From: Daphnia carinata
Lineage: Eukaryota > Arthropoda > Branchiopoda > Diplostraca > Daphniidae
Direction of reading: 5' to 3'
Assembly: GCF_022539665.2 (NCBI RefSeq)
Contig: NC_081334.1
Span: 7,100,424-7,164,423 of the forward strand
Length of the DNA stretch: 64,000 nt
Shown piece by piece: positions 1-11,157 of the stretch (position 1 is its first letter; each line of letters begins with the position of its first letter). A model generated the notes under the pieces. That model was not told the origin of the DNA, did not search any database, and saw nothing but the letters and a program-made list of their open reading frames with translations. The position numbers were made by a program, and so were the translations under genes.

Positions 1-806
1 ACTGTCGTTAGGGATGTGTCTGTGGCAACTATGCAAAGCATATAAGTATCATGATATTCCTTCCAAACTACAAATGTGTTTTCTGAACAAGTATTTTCCA
101 GTTCGGCCCCTTGGGTTTTTGTGTAGGTGTACACTCCGTTTAAGCTGGCCACCAGCGGAAACGGTAACTGCAAAGCAAAAGAAGCAATTGATGATTGACA
201 CCAGATATAACATAACCGAAGAATGCGTAATAAAAAATATTACGGGGGGAATGTCGCCTTTTCTTCTGATAAATAAAGGTAGACCACTCAATGACTGACA
301 TGTCAAATAAGCCATTATCCGCGTTTGGCACAGTCTTTAAGGTTTGTTGTTTTGTTTTGGTTTGGTTTTATTCGTTTCGTCATTTGGAGAGAACGTTGCC
401 CTTGGGCATTTTTTCCCAAGGTTTCAGCAACGAAGGTGTTGCTCAAATTTCTGAACCCAGCTACATAATAGCTTTCCGTCTCGAAGAGGATAATAAAAAA
501 AGATCTCGTTTTCTATATTTGCCGCCTTTAATTCGCCAAGTGCTGGAATTAGAGCAAAATTTATCATGTGAAGGTCAAGAAGTAGGTTGAATGCCTATTA
601 TTAGTCTTCCATGGGCTCCCTTGTAGATAAAAAGAAGAAGGCAATGTTACGTAGTCTGCTACGCCAGAAGATTCTTCATTAAGAACCACGACTGGAGCTG
701 GAAGGTTCACGGAATCAGTTGGTAGCAGGTGTGAAATGAAGTTGTGATTTGTTTTAAAGTTTAATTTAGCCAAAAAATGGAGTTTCCGTACACCAGCAAG
801 AGTAAA
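1..806. other. Upstream region without a recognised gene
   Basis: No reading frame here resembles a known family, and the short open frames on both strands look like chance. An AATAAA at about 270-275 on + could belong to the 3' end of a gene left of the window, but nothing else supports this. The last few hundred bases should hold the promoter and 5' UTR of the PHKA gene that starts at 807; no clear TATA box was seen. Confidence 0.4.
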
Positions 807-3800
807 ATGAGAGCGCGGAGTGGTTCGGGAGTTCGATTGGAATATTATCAACGGCTTGTTTATAAAACAATATTAAAATATCAAGTAAGAAAGCTACAAT
901 TGACTGCTGTCAGAAGCTGTGTGACAACATAAGTTCTATTCTCTTAGAATCCTGTAACGGGATTGCTTCCAGCTTCCCCAACAAATGAACATGCATGGAT
1001 TAGGGATAATGTATACAGTATTCTTGCTGTCTGGGCACTCTCAATGGCATACAAGAAGTATACTGATATGGATGAGGACAAAGCCAAAACATATGAGCTT
1101 GAGCAGCGATGTGTGAAACTTATGAGAGGCTTGCTTATGTCCATGATGCAGCAAAAAGATAAACTAGAAAAATTTAAAATCTCACAAAACCCCCTTGATT
1201 CCCTTCATGCCAAATATAGCTCTTCTACTGGAGCAACAGTTGTAACTGTAAGTTTACTTGTCACTTATTCAATTGATGTTTACTTTCATTTTTGTTTGAC
1301 ACACTCAGGATTCAGGTTGGGGACATCTGCAAATTGATGCAATCTCATTGTACTTGCTGATCCTATCCCAGATGACTGCCTCAGGTGAGTGTTCACAATG
1401 ATATTTTATACTAATAAAATCATGTTGTATGTAACATTGCCTTTTCTTGTAGGTCTTCAAATTGTATTTAATTTGGATGAAGTTTCATTTGTTCAGAATC
1501 TAGTGTTTTACATCGAATCTTCATACTGTGTTCCGGTAGGATAATTTTCTACTACGATTTTCCTACTACTCCTTTTTTTATTTACATTTGTTTTCATTCT
1601 ATAGGATTATGGAGTGTGGGAAAGGGGTGACAAGACGAACCATGGACTTCCAGAACTGAATGCCAGCTCCATCGGTAAGAAATATCCCTTACACACGGCT
1701 TAGTTACCTATTGACCGACATGGTTTTGTTCTTTGATTAGGTATGGCTAAAGCTGCACTAGAAGCGGTCAACGAACTAGATCTATTTGGAGCGCGAGGAG
1801 GTCCAACATCTGTCATACATGTGTTGGCCGACGAAGCGCAAAAATGTCAAGCAGTTTTGCTGGTAGACACCTACATTCAGCCAACGAATTTGATTCGCTT
1901 TTCGCAATAGTAACAGGAGTACTAAATCGCATAATTTCTATGGTAGTCAATGTTGCCTCGTGAATCAAATTCAAAAGAAGTGGATGCCGCGCTGTTGTCC
2001 GTCATAGGATTTCCTGCCTTTGCCGTCGATGATCCTGAGTTGATTAAACTCACACGGACAACTATCCAAGAGAAACTTCAGGGCCGCTATGGTTTCAAGA
2101 GGTTCTTACGTGATGGGTACAAAACTCCCAAAGAGGTATTAAGAAGTACAGCAGTTCTTTGTTCCTTTACATTAATTACGTGTTATCCTTTAAGGACCCG
2201 ACTCGATTATACTATGAGCCTTTTGAATTGAGAGTTTTCGAAAACATTGAATGTGAATGGCCACTATTCTTTTGTCTTTCAATGCTGGACTTTCTTTTTC
2301 AAGGAGATAAAGAAGCCGTTGAAGAATACTCGGAAGCTCTTGAAGAAGTTTGGAATAATGAACTGAGTATTAATTTCGATTTTCCTTTTCCAACTTCTTT
2401 TTTGCGCTCAACTAGATTGTAATTAAAACGGACGATGGATTGAAATTTGTTCCCGAATTGTATGCTGTTTCAGCAGAATCAGTCAGTGAAGAATATAAAT
2501 GTCCGGGAAGCCAAGACAGAATAGCAGTTGGCAGAGTTCCTTTTATGTGGGCTCAATCCCTGTACATAGTTGCACAACTGCTTAAAGAGGTGATTTGGTT
2601 CTTCTTTTTTTGTAGAAATGTTAAACTCTAACCGGAAAAAAAAATGTTGAAACAGAATTTCATAGCTCCTGGTGAACTCGATCCATTGAACCGTCGATTA
2701 GGTTCACAAAAAAAACCGGATGTAGTAGTCCAAGTTGTTATCCTTGCAGAAGACGCATCCATCCAGGAAAAACTTAGCCGCTACGACCTTCAAGTACAAA
2801 CGGTGCAAGAATGTGCACCAATTGAAGTTCAACCGGCGCGCGTACTTTCTCACCTGTACACCTACCTAGGTATAAAGTAAGAAGAAACGATCCTAAACCA
2901 TATTACTTACACATTGTCGTTCTATATAGGCCACAATAAAAAACTCAACTTATCTGGGCGCCGATCTCGAGACGTCGGAATTCTCAGTACAAGTAAACTC
3001 TATGCGCTACAGGATCGGATTTTCGCATTCACGCCTCAGGTTTACCTTCCCATAGTGAGTATTTAATTTCAAAAATAATTTTGCTCTTTTCTTTAGCTCA
3101 CCGATCAAGACCACTTTTACGTCGCAGTTGACTACGAATTAATGATCGATACTTTTAAAAATGAGCTATATTTCTTGAAGTCATCATGGCAAAACATGCT
3201 GGGACGACCAGTTGTTGTTATCGTTATTCGACAAGTACAACTTGGTTAGTTTCCACCAATAACTACATTGCCATACGAAGTTATTTTATAAAAGGCATTT
3301 CATATTTGTAGATCAAGGAAAAATACCTGTTGCAATGGTAACCACATTGAAAAAACTGAAAAGCGGTTATATCAATGGCACACGGTAAGCAATTATAGCA
3401 AACCGTCAAATGCTTCAGCAAAAACATTAACTTAATCTTACCTTTTTCTTTTTTTCCCTGCAGAGTTGCGCTCGGAAATTTATGCGATTTCCTGAACACG
3501 TCTTGCATCACCAATTTGAGTTTCTTGGGAAATCAAGAAGATGGAATGCCTGATCGTAAGCTATACTAGAATTTGAAATTCCCGGCAATTTTGTCTATAA
3601 TAAAATTTTGTGCGAAGGATTGAATGCGAAAGTGAGGCAGTACTTGGAGGATCATCTGCATAAGACATTCGTGCCACGTACAGGATTCATCCACCACTCA
3701 ACCCAGAGGTTGCGAAAAAAGAACACGACATTTAGCCAAAATCCCAAAAGGAAGTTATCATACAGAGGATCTATTCGACGAACGCGATGCATTCAAGTCG

Positions 3801-5622
3801 AAAACCTTGAAGTCCCGTTTAATAAAGGTACATTCTTAAACTAAATCCATTAGATGAGGACATTTAGAAACACATTTCTTAAATAAAGAGCTCTCAAGCA
3901 TAGTGTCTTCTAGAGCAGTCTCGCCTTCCCAGTCCATGTCACCTGATACGGAAGGAGCTAGTATTGTGTCGGCGGAACCACGATCACCATCTCCTAAAGA
4001 AGAGGAACCATGGGTTATGTTCACTCGTCATCGTACATGCTCCGACGCACAGTATGAAAATACAGAGGTACTTTTTTGTCGGTTTTATGTCTTTATATCG
4101 GGCTAATAGATTTAATAATTGTAAATGTCGGCAGGTTGATGAATTGTTGCATATGCTGAAAGACTCGGAGAGTCTAGATGAACAAGGAGATATTCTTCAT
4201 TTCCTCGTCATCGAGAAAGGCTTAGACTACATGACTGGGAAGATGGACGATGGTACGCCCATTCGGGTAAAAGATCTTCTCAAAGATCTGTACGAAAAAG
4301 CTTGTCGTCAGAAAAACTGGGGACTTGTCCGTCACACAGCTGGAATGTTAGGCAAAAGGGTTGAAGACCTTACCAAAGCTGTGACTGATTTGCTAGTCCA
4401 TCAAAAGCAAGTAACTGTTGGAATGCCACCATATAATGAACGAACAATTACCGCCCCATTGCCAAATTCCGACCTTAGACATCTAATCCATCAGGTATTT
4501 ATCAAGTTTAACGGAAGACATTATCATATACTTATTGTGCTGCTTTATGGCACCAACTATTTAAGGCATACGGTGATGACGATAGCTGTGCCATGCTGAC
4601 CCAAGAGTTGGTCCTTTACTTGGCCATGTTTGTGCGAACAGAGCCCTCGCTCTTTCTAGAAATGTTGCGCCTTCGACTTGGACTCATCATTCGTGTGATG
4701 GCCTCAGAGTTGTCGCGGAGCGTTAAATGCGATAGCGATGAAGCAACAGAGCACCTGCTCAATTTATCTCCCTTTGAGATGAAGAATTTACTGTATCACA
4801 TATTAAGTGGTAAAGAGTTTAACATGGTAACCAGTGGGATTAGTGGAAATTTCTCCGTCCTCAGCAACAAGTTTAGTAGGGTATGAAATATTTGTATACA
4901 CTTTAACCCATCACAGTGCCTGACGATATGGTTTCTCATACACATTACAGGTCAGCAAAAAAAGTCAAATTGGAACCCTTTTAGGACGTGGATCGACTAG
5001 TTCTTCTGTAGACAATGAACAAGAAAACACGGAACCCGATCGCCAAGGACAATGGATTCGACGCCGACGTTTAGACGGTGCGCTAAATCGCGTACCTCGC
5101 GGATTTTACTCTCGCATTTGGATGTTGTTGGAAAGGTGTCCAGGAATGATAATTGAAGGCAAACTTCTATCACAAACCCTGACCCAAGAAATGACATCCG
5201 GAGAATTGAAATTTGCATTACAAGTGGAAACCGTCTTGAACGCTATTCCTCAACCTGAATATCGGCAGTTGATGGTTGAAGCAATGATGGTATATTCTCT
5301 ACTCGCTGAATACAATTCAGTGCCGTCACTGGGTCAGACCCTGTGTGTGGAAAGGCTGGTTCATGCAGCCAACAAGATATTTCTGGATGATCAAATGCAA
5401 ATTCAAGGAGATGCAACTCTTTGCTGCGCCAAACCGAAAGAACAACGAGAGTTAACAGCCACTGGAACACTCTTGTGTGGAGGAGCTGCCTACGTTTGCC
5501 AACATTTTTACGACAGCGCTCCCAGTGGTTGTTACGGTACAATGACGTATTTGATCCGAGCTTTAGCAACCATTCTGGACTGTTTCCCTATAGAAGGGGA
5601 GATAGACTGTGCCGTTTCTTAG
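807..5622 (+). CDS. PHKA: Phosphorylase b kinase regulatory subunit alpha
   Basis: Regulatory alpha subunit of phosphorylase kinase, the cytosolic complex that activates glycogen phosphorylase. Nineteen coding exons: 807-884, 948-1247, 1309-1384, 1453-1535, 1605-1674, 1741-1862, 1947-2135, 2195-2347, 2416-2589, 2656-2869, 2930-3054, 3097-3244, 3312-3384, 3464-3555, 3618-3827, 3889-4067, 4135-4494, 4566-4880, 4951-5622. All phases close, giving about 1,210 aa, close to the family's roughly 1,230. The start [18 protein letters not shown] matches the family N-terminus. The GH15-like domain shows [18 protein letters not shown] and [14 protein letters not shown]. The C-terminal half has [18 protein letters not shown], typical of alpha rather than beta, and [15 protein letters not shown]. 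The protein ends in CAVS, a CaaX prenylation box, as known for this family. The exon-8 donor (AA|gtttgg) is weak and was chosen to keep phase. The gene converges on mRpL28 with 415 nt between the stops. Confidence 0.93.
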
Positions 5623-6037
5623 GTAAGCATGGACATTTCTATCAGATGATTGCGTACTGTAATTTTCTAAATGTGTTGCAGTTAAATTTGGGTAGACTTA
5701 GTAGAATCCTGTTGTTTTCCGTCCTGATCTTTATCGTTTCAGTTCAATGCATTTTTTTTTGGTTGGAATTTTGCTAAAATGGCAATTGGATTGATTTTAA
5801 TTTTTAATATCTTGGAAATTGGATACTTAAATAGTTAAACTGCATTAGGTTTGGATTCAATAATTTCTTTGCATTGCACTCATCAGTTGGAAAAGTACTG
5901 AGTAATGTACAATTACCCTACTTATTATCACCAAATTCACCTGTTTTTAGATAGTGCTGTTTTCCACAATTAGAAAAAAAGATGTTGTGCTGTTCAGGTA
6001 TTTCAATAATGCAGACTGTGTATACTAATTCTGACAA
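5623..6037. other. Convergent intergenic region, PHKA and mRpL28
   Basis: About 415 nt of AT-rich sequence between two facing stop codons. It must contain both 3' UTRs. No other gene is visible, and no strong consensus AATAAA stands out for either gene. Confidence 0.5.
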
Positions 6038-6947
6038 TTACACTGTTTTGTTAAATTTGAAGGGATTCAAAGTATCAGTCCACGAAGACTTAGGACTAGT
6101 AGGGGTAACTTCTGTTTGTTTTTCTTTCAATTGTTCAATGAATTCTTCTCTAAATTTAATTTTCAAAGGTATTTTTTGAATGGGTACTTCTTCAAGTTTG
6201 CCTAGCTTTTCAAGTGCTTCAGGCAATGTAAGCCCATACCATTCTGCTTCTTCTTCTGGTAGTATGTGCTTCTGGTATTTTTGCAAGAGCTCTTCCCGCT
6301 TGGCTTTATTATTGGGCAAAAAATCTTGCGTAGCTAATGCAAGTAACAGTGTTCTTTTCAATTTAATTCCTAAATTTGATTTAAGGTCTTGTGGAGGTGT
6401 CTGAACAAGAGAAAATTAGTGACATGTTGTTGAACAGGTATGCATATAAACTTACTTGCAGGATGTAATTGTCAAAACCATAATGTTGATCAACCAGACG
6501 AAGTGTTCTTGGAGTAACTACGATTTCCATGTGTTTATCAAGTATTTCACTGTATAGTACTGATTTCTGTAGTGTGGGAAACCAAAAATGAGGTACCCTT
6601 CTACGAAGTTGATGTCTTTTTTCAAAGCCACGAACAATTGCTTCACCTCCCCATAAACCTTCATTAAACTCTTTGGGATAGGTAAGTGGGATTGGTTTAT
6701 TTTGAATCATCTTCCTGTTTCATACAAACAAACTCTAAGCTGGGTAAGAATACATTCTTTATAGACGATTGGATAGAAATGCCATTAGTACTCACACTGC
6801 TCCGGTTTCAGGATGCCGTTTCCACTTTCCTTCCTCAGGTATGTAATGGACGGCGGCCTGATGCCCATATTTCCATTCCTTAAAGAATTTTTGATAACAT
6901 GCGGGTAGTCGGTTTAAAATTGTAGTTCTAGGCTTAATAGCCGACAT
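6038..6947 (-). CDS. mRpL28: Large ribosomal subunit protein bL28m (mitochondrial L28)
   Basis: Structural protein of the mitochondrial large ribosomal subunit. Three coding exons on the minus strand: 6947-6796, 6714-6456, 6400-6038, in consistent phase, giving about 257 aa, normal for animal L28m. The start codon at 6947 opens MSAIKPRTTILNRLP, followed by ACYQKFFKEWKYG and YIPEEGKWKRHPETGAV. Further family signatures are WGGEAIVRGFEKRHQLRRR, PHFWFPTLQKSVLYSEIL, TPRTLRLVDQHYGFDNYIL and the C-terminal LKRTLLLALATQDFLPN. The first donor (GTGAGT read on minus at 6795-6790) restores A-V-K-M at the junction. It is divergent from the first lipase gene with 275 nt between start codons, so the two promoters share that gap. 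Confidence 0.92.
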
Positions 6948-7222
6948 TGTTGTATATAATTAGTTTAGCTGTTCTTGACTTTTTTCCTGATGTGTTTTCG
7001 TGCTCCAGACTTTCAGTAATCACGGTTCCTGCGGTTGCAGACGATGCTTCGATTTTGTTTTCGTTCTAATGGTCAATGGTAGATGTCTCTTAGCTGTTTT
7101 CGAAATTTTGAAGCTGCCCGCGAGATATTTGCGTCCTGGCCTCGTGGCAAATATGTTAGTACCGCCAAAAGCTATAGTTGCCTCAATTTTGTCTTACAAC
7201 TCCAGATTAGATAATCTCTATT

Positions 7223-8719
7223 ATGAACTTTTTGCCATATCGAATAGTTTTGTTAGTAATCATTGTGTTCTTGTGGATTGCAGCTGTTAATCTTAGAGCA
7301 ATTAATGGTATTTCTGATTGATAGAAGAAATGATCACAATACTCTTTTGTTTGGCATAGAAATTTACCTAAATTGCAAACCAATGTCATTTTGTGTTTAG
7401 ATTCAGCACAATTACAGGAAAGACTTGAAGGTCCTAGCCCAAACAGTGTCTTATTTCAGCTTTTTACTCGGTAAGAAACAAAAATAATAAGGTTATTTCA
7501 TTTAACACAGCAATACTTGTGCAATGTAGGAATAATCCTGACAAAGCACAGTTTCTTCAAGTAGGCAACATTCCTCTGCTAAAGCAGTCAAACTACAACA
7601 ATAGCCTGCCAACCAAAATATTTGTTCATGGTTATGGTGCCGTTCCTAGTCAGGGCTATTCTGCTAAAGATGGTCAGCTTGAAAATTTATCTTCACTATT
7701 AATGCTGCGTGTTTGCTAATTTGTGAAAATTCTTTTTCTCTGTTCAACTTTTCAGCATACTTGTTGCGAGAGGACTGTAACTTTATTTCAGTGGACTGGA
7801 CCACCCTTGGTTCCAGCAACTATGTGTTGGTTGCAGTGAACAATGTCCCTTAGCTGGAGCTACAACTGGGGCATTTGTTGATTTTCTTTTCCGTCAAGGA
7901 ACACCACTGAGTGCTTTTCACCTCATTGGATTTAGCATGGGGGTAAGCAATGTCTTGAACAAGATTAAATATTAATTCTATGATCAGACCATTATTTCTA
8001 CAGGCCCATATTGTTGGTCTTGCAGGAGCCTATATGACATCTACTGGACTCTTACCGAGAATCACTGGTAAGTTGACGACGAAAGATTTTTTTTTTGCAG
8101 CAAAGGATTTTGAATGTATCCCTGTTTACCTCCCTGCTTTTTGCTTAGGTTTAGATCCGGCAGAATATTGTTTTCCCCTAGAACTAACCGACAACCGTCT
8201 TGACACAAGTGACGCGTCTTTTGTAGATGTGATTCACACTAGCGATATTGCTTATAGGAAAGCTGCAGGACACGCCGATTTTTATGTCAATGGTGGCATC
8301 CTTCAACCCGGATGCTCGTCGCGCATTCCCGACATTGGTATAATAATTTTTGTAACTAATGTTGGAAAGTTACGCTAAACCGATATCCATTTTGTCGTCA
8401 TGTAGAATGTTGCAGTCATTGCCGTGCCGTTGACCTATTTGCAGAATCCATCGACAGCCCGTTAGGCTTCAAGGCGTTCCTCTGTGATTCTTGGAAGAAT
8501 TTCCAAGGTGGCCTTTGCAACAAAAGCACACAATCGTTCATGGGAGAGCCAACTTCATCAAGGTATGTCACACAAACGCCTCTCAATATTTATTTGAACA
8601 CCGTAGTGAAATTGTTTTAAAATATGGACTTCTTTCTATGATTGATTTTATTGACGCTTAGCACACGCGGAAATTTCTACTTAACGACTAATGGTCAACG
8701 ACCGTTTGCACGAAATTAA
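7223..8719 (+). pseudogene. Pancreatic-lipase-family gene A with a frame break
   Basis: First of three tandem lipase-like genes. Exons: 7223-7307, 7401-7470, 7530-7672, 7756-7942, 8004-8067, 8149-8337, 8406-8562, 8662-8719. Exon 1 encodes a signal peptide (MNFLPYRIVLLVIIVFLWIA). The triad positions are present: Ser in GFSMG, Asp in GLDPAE, His in CCSHCRAVDLF. Exon 4 has 187 nt where gene B has 188: after ...VAVNNVP the frame meets TAG at 7851-7853, while A-G-A-T-T-G-A-F continues one frame over. Everything downstream remains open and family-like, so the lesion is either a young pseudogenising deletion, a polymorphism or a sequence error. AATAAA at 8783-8788 fits a poly(A) signal. If intact, it would be a secreted lipase of about 305 aa. 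Confidence 0.75.
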
Positions 8720-9511
8720 TTTGAACTTGAGCAACTATAGAGATTTACGATATATAATTGACAAAATACTGTAACCATCTCCAATAAATGGTGAGCACCA
8801 TGCATCTGCAAAAACTTATGCTTTTTGACAGCTTCCTGTAACTTACCGCAGTATTCTAGATACGATTGTTGCGAAGAGATGTTTTAATTCTAATGTTGCC
8901 GTTAATTGAGATGCACAAAGTTTAGTTAGATGCTTTGATTTTAAACCATTTGGCATTTGTTTTAACGTTAGCTTGTAGTTTTTAAGCGGAGTCAGCAAGC
9001 TACCAATAAGCCTTCGCTTTCTTAAGTTAAGAAATGAAGTACTGTATGTGGTGTGTATAAATACCCGTTACCATTGTCACGTTATTCTTATTGCATAACG
9101 TAACAATGACGTAATGAGAATCATTACAGTATTTACCGTAGTCTACAGAAGCGAACCACCAAATAACTGAACTGCGTCGTTGCTCTTGATTTTTCAGTTT
9201 CCCCTTTGTTGAAGTCCACATATGTTATTTTCAGTTGGCCAACTATGTAACAGATGAAGTAGCAACACCTTCACTTTTATCGTACTGCAAAAAGCGTTTC
9301 GATGGGATTAACATGTTGATTGATAAAAGTATTGTAGTTGCCTACGAGACTTAAAGATAAGGTGTACACACCATAATCTCTCCATCGCCAGACACAAATA
9401 ATTTTTTTGTCATCGCAATATTTAATTCTTTAAAAAAATTTGAGTCGTTCAGTTTTTATCAAGTTGCAACACTATTTTGGCATCCCAAAATTTACTAATT
9501 CAAGAAACAGG
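8720..9511. other. Intergenic region between lipases A and B
   Basis: Holds the 3' end of lipase A (AATAAA 8783-8788), two neighbouring inverted repeats (9072-9127, listed separately) and the promoter of lipase B. Upstream of B, a TTTAAAAAAA tract near 9429 and a TTCAGTTT initiator-like motif at about 9449 resemble the start region of lipase C. Confidence 0.5.
9072..9127. repeat. Two adjacent inverted repeats
   Basis: First pair: CATTGTCACGTTAT (9072-9085) and ATAACGTAACAATG (9095-9108), complementary with one mismatch and a 9-nt loop. Directly after it: GTAATGA (9111-9117), gaa, TCATTAC (9121-9127), perfectly complementary. They lie between lipase A and B. They could be hairpins, a relic of a small mobile element, or dimeric binding sites; the sequence alone does not decide. 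Confidence 0.6.
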
Positions 9512-10959
9512 ATGGCATGTTTGACTTATCATACAGCTATTATACTTCTGTGTATAATAGCCTCCAATCATCACACAATTACAGGTAACTATACTGTTTC
9601 TTTGATGTACTTGTTATTTCGCTTACATATACTGATTCGTACCGTTTTTCGTTTTTACACTTAGGTTCGGTAAATTTGAAAGCTGGTCCCGAAACCGTCC
9701 TTTTCGAATTGTTTACACGGTACGAAACGTTTTCTATGTACGAATTTTTCATGATTGTAACTAGCAGCAATTAAATAGGAACAATCCGGATGTAGCACAA
9801 GTTCTCCAAGTGGACGACATCGCTGTACTGGAACAGTCAAACTACAATACCAGTCTTCCAACGAAAATTTTTGCACACGGATGGGTTGGATTTCCAGATC
9901 AAGGCTATTCCTCCAAAAATGGTAAGCTCTAACTTACAGTTATCATAGAGTACTACTTTTCCATTTACATTGTTGTTGCATTTCAAGAATACCTGTTACG
10001 AGAAGACTGCAATTTTATTTCGGTGGACTGGTCTATCCTAGCTGCCGGGGACTATACATTTGTCGCTATCAATAATGTTCCTGTTGCTGGGGCTGCTACT
10101 GGAGCCTTCGTGGATTTTCTCGTTAACCAAGGAACACCACTGAGCTCATTTCATCTTATTGGGTTCAGCATGGGGGTGAGTCACGTCATGTATTATGAAA
10201 TCATAGCATAACATTAAATTATTTTACGGAAAAAAATTTAAAATTTGAGGGATAATCTGATTTTATTGGCAACAACGATTTTTATAGGCCCACGTCGTTG
10301 GTAACGCTGGAGGACTTTTAGTTTCTGGAAAGTTGCCAAGGATCACTGGTATATCGAATTGTTTAATTACTTCATTGTCATGTTTTCTTCAGTTTTCGGT
10401 TATTGCACACTTAGGTCTAGATCCCGCTGCAAATGACTTTCCTCTGGAATCCTTGGACACTCGTCTTGACACAACTGATGCGTCCTTTGTAGATGTCATT
10501 CACACTAGCAGTGTTGCTTTTATTAGTGCAACAGGACACGCTGATTTTTATCCCAACGGCGGAGTTCTTCAGCCTGGTTGCCCAGTTCCTGATTCTGGTA
10601 CCTTTCGCTCGATACCTTTAACTTACTCTTAACAATGTACCTTGCTATTTTTAATACAGGATGTTGCAATCATTGTCGTGTTGTGGATTTGTATGCCGAA
10701 TCCATAAACACTCAATTGGGTTTCAATGCATTTGCGTGCGATTCCTGGGAAAATTACCAAAGTGGTTACTGTAACCAGAACGCTCAGGCACAAATGGGGG
10801 AACGTGTTTCAGTCAAGTAAGTTCAATTATTTCTAACTTAACAGATTGAATTTACAAGAAGATTCGATTATTATAATTGTTCAACTTTACTGTATGTTTA
10901 GTGCGCAGGGTCTTTATTACTTAGCCACAAACAGCCAACCACCGTATGCGCAAGGATGA
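9512..10959 (+). CDS. Secreted pancreatic-lipase-family protein B
   Basis: Predicted secreted lipase of the pancreatic (AB-hydrolase) family, acting on triglycerides or phospholipids outside the cell. Eight exons in consistent phase: 9512-9584, 9665-9719, 9779-9921, 9988-10175, 10288-10348, 10415-10597, 10660-10816, 10902-10959; about 305 aa. Exon 1 encodes a signal peptide (MACLTYHTAIILLCIIAS). Nucleophile elbow GFSMGAHVVG, acid in GLDPAANDF, and His in CCNHCRVVDLYAES complete the triad. The intron after the GFSMG motif is shared with gene A. About 305 aa is shorter than vertebrate pancreatic lipase, and no C-terminal PLAT domain is present, as usual for arthropod members. AATAAA at 11024-11029 lies 65 nt past the stop. 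The substrate cannot be told from sequence. Confidence 0.88.
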
Positions 10960-11099
10960 ACGGAAGTTGAGATAAGTTTTGACGATTTTATTATTGGGTG
11001 TAGCTTAAGCTTCGGTAATCTCTAATAAAGCGCTAAAGCGGCGGGTCTAAAGTTTTGCCGACTTGATAACGCTATATATCTACCTTCGCCGTTAAAGAC

Positions 11100-11134
11100 T
11101 ATAAAAAGTGCTAGAAAACTTACAAGCGTTCAGT
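11100..11134 (+). promoter_or_regulatory. TATA box and initiator of lipase C
   Basis: TATAAAAA starts at 11100 and TTCAGTTT at 11129-11136; the A of the arthropod TCAGT initiator is at 11132, about 32 nt after the TATA box. The start codon follows at 11158. This spacing fits a standard focused core promoter. The same GTTCAGTTT string occurs upstream of lipase B. Confidence 0.7.
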
Positions 11135-11157
11135 TTAAGTAACGCATTCAAAGAAAA

